Assembly: GCA_946610835.1 (NCBI GenBank)
Contig: CAMOCU010000027.1
Span: forward strand, 1-8,719
Length of the DNA stretch: 8,719 nucleotides
Direction of reading: 5' to 3'
Source: an uncultured Clostridia bacterium
GTDB lineage: Bacteria; Bacillota; Clostridia; Oscillospirales; Acutalibacteraceae
Part shown: positions 5,989 through 8,719 of the stretch, in pieces
Numbering within the stretch: position 1 is the stretch's first letter
Layout: each line of letters begins with the position of its first letter
Notes under the pieces: model-generated
Database searches by the model: none
Seen by the model: the letters and a program-made list of their open reading frames with translations, nothing else
What the model was told of the DNA's origin: nothing
Made by a program: the position numbers and the translations under genes

Positions 5989-7971
5989 TCAGGATACATC
6001 TGTCAGGTCGATGTACTTATATCCTTCCTCAGCGATGTGTTTTTTTCGGCCGGCGAGATCGTCTCCTTCCAGCATTTCAAACACGCGCGCCGTTTCCTCA
6101 GCGGAGTCCATATTGACTTGAATCAGACGGCGTGTGGCCGGGTTCATTGTGGTTAGACTCATCATTTCCGGCTCGTTTTCGCCAAGACCTTTGGAGCGCT
6201 GGATCGTATATTTGGCGCTGCCGATTTCCTGTAGCGCATCATTTTTTTCTTTCTCGGTATAAGCATACCACGTGTGCCCTTTGCTTGTGATTTCGTACAA
6301 CGGCGATTCCGCGATAAAGACTTTTCCGGCCTCGATCAGCGTGGGCATAAGCCGATAAATCATGGTCAGGATCAATGTGCGGATCTGGAATCCGTCAACG
6401 TCAGCATCTGTACAAATAATGACTTTGCTCCAGCGAAGATTGTCCAGATTGAAGGACGACATATCCTTGGCGTTCTTGCTTTTGACCTCGACGCCGCAGC
6501 CGAGAACTTTGATCAGGTCCGTGATGATTTCGCTGCGGAAAATGCGGTCGTAGTCGCATTTCAGGCAATTCAAAATCTTGCCGCGCACCGGGATCACCGC
6601 CTGAAATTCGGAATTGCGCGCCTGCTTGCAGGCACCGAGCGCCGAATCGCCCTCCACAATAAAGACCTCGCGCACATTCACATCCCGCGAACGGCAGTCT
6701 ACAAATTTTTGCACACGATTGGTCAGATCATTGCTCTTTTGCAGCGTGTTCTTCAGACTCTGGCGTGTGGCGTCCGCTTTGACGCGGCTGCGCATGTTGA
6801 TCAGCACCTGCTCGGCAATGCGTTCGGCGTCCTGCCGGTTTTCCAGAAAATAGACCTCGAGATTATGCCGGAAGAATTCCGTCATAGCTTCCTGAATGAA
6901 TTTATTATTGATCGCCTTTTTCGTCTGATTTTCATAGGACGTTTGGGTGGAGAACGAGGAAACAACAAGGATCAGACAATCCTCCACATCCTGATAACTG
7001 ATTTTTGGATCGGTCTTGTTGTATTTGCTGTTGGCTTTTAGATACGCGTCGATCTGGGCGACAAACGCGCTTCGAAACGCTTTTTCCGGCGCACCGCCGT
7101 ATTCCAGAAAACTTGAATTGTGGTAATAATCCTTTAGATGCAGGCTTTTGGAAAAGCAGAGCGCGGCATGCATCTTGACACGGTAGTCCTTTTGATCCGC
7201 ACGGTCGCGCCCTGTGCGCTCAGCGTGCCAGCACTGCACATCTGTCAGCGCCTTATCCCCGGCAAATTCGCGCACGAAATCCTCGATACCATTGTCGTAT
7301 TTAAATTCAAACGTTTCAAATTTGGATGCGCTGAGCTGATTGCGCAGCAGAAATGTTACGCCGGAATTGACGATGGATTGTCGGCGGAGCACATCCTGAT
7401 AATATTCGAGCGGAATATCAATATCTGTAAACACCTGCAGATCCGGACGCCAGCGGATGCGCGTACCGGTATCGCGTTTGGCATACGGCTCCTTTTGCAT
7501 CTCGCCGTCAATTTCGCCGTGTTTGAAATGCAGGACGTAGCGGAATCCGCCGTTATGAATCTCTGCCTCCATGTATTCGGAAGCGTATTGTGTGGCGCAA
7601 AGGCCGAGGCCGTTAAGGCCAAGTGAATATTCATAACTGCCGCCGTCGTTCGTGTTATATTTGCCTCCGGCATACAGCTCACAGAAAACAAGTTCCCAAT
7701 TGTAGCGCTTTTCGTGGATGTTATAATCCACGGGAATGCCGCGGCCAAAATCCTGTACCTCAACAGATTTGTCCAGATAGCGCGTAACAATCACTTTGGT
7801 ACCATGTCCCTCGCGCGCCTCGTCGATGGAATTGGAGATGATTTCAAACACGGAGTGTTCGCAACCCTCAATCCCGTCTGAACCGAAAATAACCGCCGGT
7901 CTTTTGCGCACGCGATCCGCGCCTTTGAGCGAAACAATACTTTCGTTGCCGTACTCTTTTTTCTTTGCCAT
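5989..7971 (-). CDS. parE: Type IIA topoisomerase subunit B, ParE-type (DNA topoisomerase IV ATPase, clostridial clade)
   Basis: This 660-residue protein is the ATPase subunit partner of ParC. The GHKL ATPase has Glu43 and Asn47 in VFEIISNSIDEA (41-52), QDFGRGIPV (73-81), GGKY (102-105) and the lid GLNGLG (118-123). The transducer carries the switch lysine Lys351 in QTK (349-351). The TOPRIM domain has Glu440 in EGDSALGACKQAR (440-452) and DADVDG (522-527), which bind the catalytic magnesium. SKGLGENEPEMM (593-604) closes the family pattern. Length fits ParE, not the ~800-residue enterobacterial GyrB. Textbook motifs are altered: EGDSAGG reads EGDSALG, and the His of DADVDGxHIRTL is Gln529. 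KRPAVIFGSD (23-32) and SYEYSLGLNGLG (112-123) mark a divergent clade that I recall from many Clostridia. The ATG at 7971 has an AGAGAGGA site five bases upstream. It is followed at once by parC. Confidence 0.93.
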   Translation of the reverse strand: MAKKKEYGNESIVSLKGADRVRKRPAVIFGSDGIEGCEHSVFEIISNSIDEAREGHGTKVIVTRYLDKSVEVQDFGRGIPVDYNIHEKRYNWELVFCELYAGGKYNTNDGGSYEYSLGLNGLGLCATQYASEYMEAEIHNGGFRYVLHFKHGEIDGEMQKEPYAKRDTGTRIRWRPDLQVFTDIDIPLEYYQDVLRRQSIVNSGVTFLLRNQLSASKFETFEFKYDNGIEDFVREFAGDKALTDVQCWHAERTGRDRADQKDYRVKMHAALCFSKSLHLKDYYHNSSFLEYGGAPEKAFRSAFVAQIDAYLKANSKYNKTDPKISYQDVEDCLILVVSSFSTQTSYENQTKKAINNKFIQEAMTEFFRHNLEVYFLENRQDAERIAEQVLINMRSRVKADATRQSLKNTLQKSNDLTNRVQKFVDCRSRDVNVREVFIVEGDSALGACKQARNSEFQAVIPVRGKILNCLKCDYDRIFRSEIITDLIKVLGCGVEVKSKNAKDMSSFNLDNLRWSKVIICTDADVDGFQIRTLILTMIYRLMPTLIEAGKVFIAESPLYEITSKGHTWYAYTEKEKNDALQEIGSAKYTIQRSKGLGENEPEMMSLTTMNPATRRLIQVNMDSAEETARVFEMLEGDDLAGRKKHIAEEGYKYIDLTDVS

Positions 7972-7996
7972 TGTAATCCTCTCTTGAATGTGACAA

Positions 7997-8026
7997 AATC
8001 TGCATCAGCCTTCACCGGTGCAGATT
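7997..8026 (-). other. Hairpin in the gap upstream of parE
   Basis: AATCTGCA (7997-8004) and TGCAGATT (8019-8026) are exact inverted repeats, 8 bp each, around a 14-base loop. On the minus strand the second arm runs into a short TTTTG. The hairpin sits between the membrane-protein stop and the parE ribosome site. It could be a weak terminator or attenuator that lowers parE-parC expression from the ftsH side, or an RNA end-stabiliser. The loop is large and the T-run short, so this is uncertain. Confidence 0.35.
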
Positions 8027-8037
8027 ATGTACGATAT

Positions 8038-8457
8038 TTATCTGTGGCTCGGATCATAAGGCGGGATATCGCCGCCCGGAGGAACCTGCTGATCCTTCCT
8101 TTTGTCCATCCTCTGAAAAAGACCTTCCGTTTTGGGATTGCCGAAAATCAGCAGCACACCGACCAAAATCAGGCATACCGCCAGATTTGCCGCCACAAAC
8201 TGCTTCCACTCCCAGTGCCCCCATTGAGACTGAACAATTAAGGCGTTGATGCCGAGCGCCAAAAGCGCCGTTTTCCAGATATTTATCCCGTTTGCTATGA
8301 TGCTGCCGACCGTCGGAATGATGACAAACAGCGTCCAGTAGGGCAAAATATCTGTCAGCTTCATCACGCCGAAGGCGCAGCATAAAAACAGTACACCGAG
8401 AATCAAGGCGGTCAGGCCAAACATGATTTTGGTAAAATCTTCTTTGCGCAGTTTCAT
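8038..8457 (-). CDS. Four-helix membrane protein, LiaF-TM/DUF5668-like
   Basis: This 139-residue protein has four hydrophobic segments at about 11-31, 38-56, 60-75 and 87-106. It ends in a hydrophilic tail rich in Lys, Asp, Gly and Pro (108-139). The arrangement of short paired helices with ILVGVLLIFG near the last helix resembles the N-terminal membrane domain of LiaF-type stress-response regulators (LiaF-TM/DUF5668), but the C-terminal toast-rack domain of LiaF is absent. This is a general resemblance, not a firm assignment, and the function is not known. The ATG at 8457 overlaps the ftsH stop as ATGA, with AAGGAG seven bases upstream, so translation is coupled to ftsH. That suggests a role in the membrane or envelope linked to FtsH, perhaps as partner, substrate or stress sensor; this is inference. 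Confidence 0.7.
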   Translation of the reverse strand: MKLRKEDFTKIMFGLTALILGVLFLCCAFGVMKLTDILPYWTLFVIIPTVGSIIANGINIWKTALLALGINALIVQSQWGHWEWKQFVAANLAVCLILVGVLLIFGNPKTEGLFQRMDKRKDQQVPPGGDIPPYDPSHR

Positions 8458-8719
8458 GCGTCTTCTCCTTTCGGTTCATCGCGCATCAGCGCGTCGAATG
8501 TCTCGCCGTCCATTTTTTCAGATTCGATCAAGTGCTGCGCCACAAGATGCAGTTTATCTATATGTGCGCGCAGGATCTCTTCTGTACGGGCGTAAGACTG
8601 GTGAATGATTTCGCTGACCTCGCGGTCAATTTGGGAAGCAACATTTTCAGAGTATGCCTTGGTATGGCTGAAATCACGACCGAGGAAAACTTCATCGTTG
8701 CCGGAGGAATAAGACACAG
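8454..8719 (-). CDS. ftsH: FtsH, ATP-dependent membrane zinc protease, C-terminal end only
   Basis: Only the last ~87 codons are inside the window; the frame is open to the edge and the apparent starts are internal. The visible part is the helical end of the FtsH protease domain: EVFLGRDFSHTKAYSENVAS, then IDREVSEIIHQSYARTEEIL and DKLHLVAQHLIESEKMDGETFDAL, all typical of the family. FtsH is a hexameric membrane AAA+ protease that degrades misfolded membrane proteins and short-lived regulators. Its ATPase motifs, the HEXXH zinc site and the membrane helices lie outside the window, so intactness cannot be judged. The TGA stop overlaps the start of the next gene. Confidence 0.93.
   Translation of the reverse strand, partial: VSYSSGNDEVFLGRDFSHTKAYSENVASQIDREVSEIIHQSYARTEEILRAHIDKLHLVAQHLIESEKMDGETFDALMRDEPKGEDA

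Noticed and set aside
6274..7041. Open frame of 255 codons on the plus strand inside parE
   Set aside because: It is fully antisense to the conserved TOPRIM and transducer regions of ParE and has no recognisable domain.

Overview
The window looks like a piece of a Firmicutes chromosome, most likely class Clostridia and possibly a gut lineage. The evidence is a divergent clostridial-type ParE/ParC pair, a DUF421 + DUF4363 gene couple, strong GGAGG-type ribosome binding sites, moderate GC content and a sugar-use operon built on a ROK kinase and a GH2 glycosidase. The finer taxonomy is inference. No rRNA, tRNA, CRISPR array, insertion sequence or phage gene was seen.

Region 1 (1-2162, minus strand) is a compact sugar-catabolism operon: ROK-family sugar kinase (2104-1127), then a GmhA-like SIS-domain phosphosugar isomerase that overlaps it by 13 bp (1139-519), then a GH2 glycosidase 14 bp further on (504 to the window edge, C-terminus missing). 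A TTGACA / TATACT promoter with an 18-bp spacer at 2133-2162 fires into it. The likely logic is release of a sugar by the GH2 enzyme, phosphorylation by the ROK protein and isomerisation by the SIS protein. The sugar itself cannot be read from the sequence.

Region 2 (2238-3274, plus strand) is a divergent two-gene unit: a DUF421 (YetF-like) membrane protein and a DUF4363 single-pass protein, coupled by an ATGA overlap. It ends against a hairpin-plus-T-tract terminator (3274-3308) that serves the converging secG.

Region 3 (3274-3637, minus strand) is secG as a single-gene unit. It has its own extended -10 promoter (3609-3637), a GGAGG site that fixes its start at the ATG at 3574, and the terminator just mentioned.

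Region 4 (3730-8719, minus strand) reads ftsH (only the last ~87 codons are inside the window), a four-helix membrane protein translationally coupled to it by ATGA, parE after a 66-bp gap, and parC 15 bp after parE. parE and parC together encode one complete type IIA topoisomerase. All catalytic residues are present, together with clade-specific departures from the textbook motifs and an Ala/Glu pair at the quinolone-contact positions of ParC.

The window is nearly all coding, and no gene-free stretch exceeds about 160 bp. I do not see a clearly new defence or mobile system. The points most worth a second look are the ROK-SIS-GH2 operon with its altered kinase and isomerase motifs, and the divergent topoisomerase.
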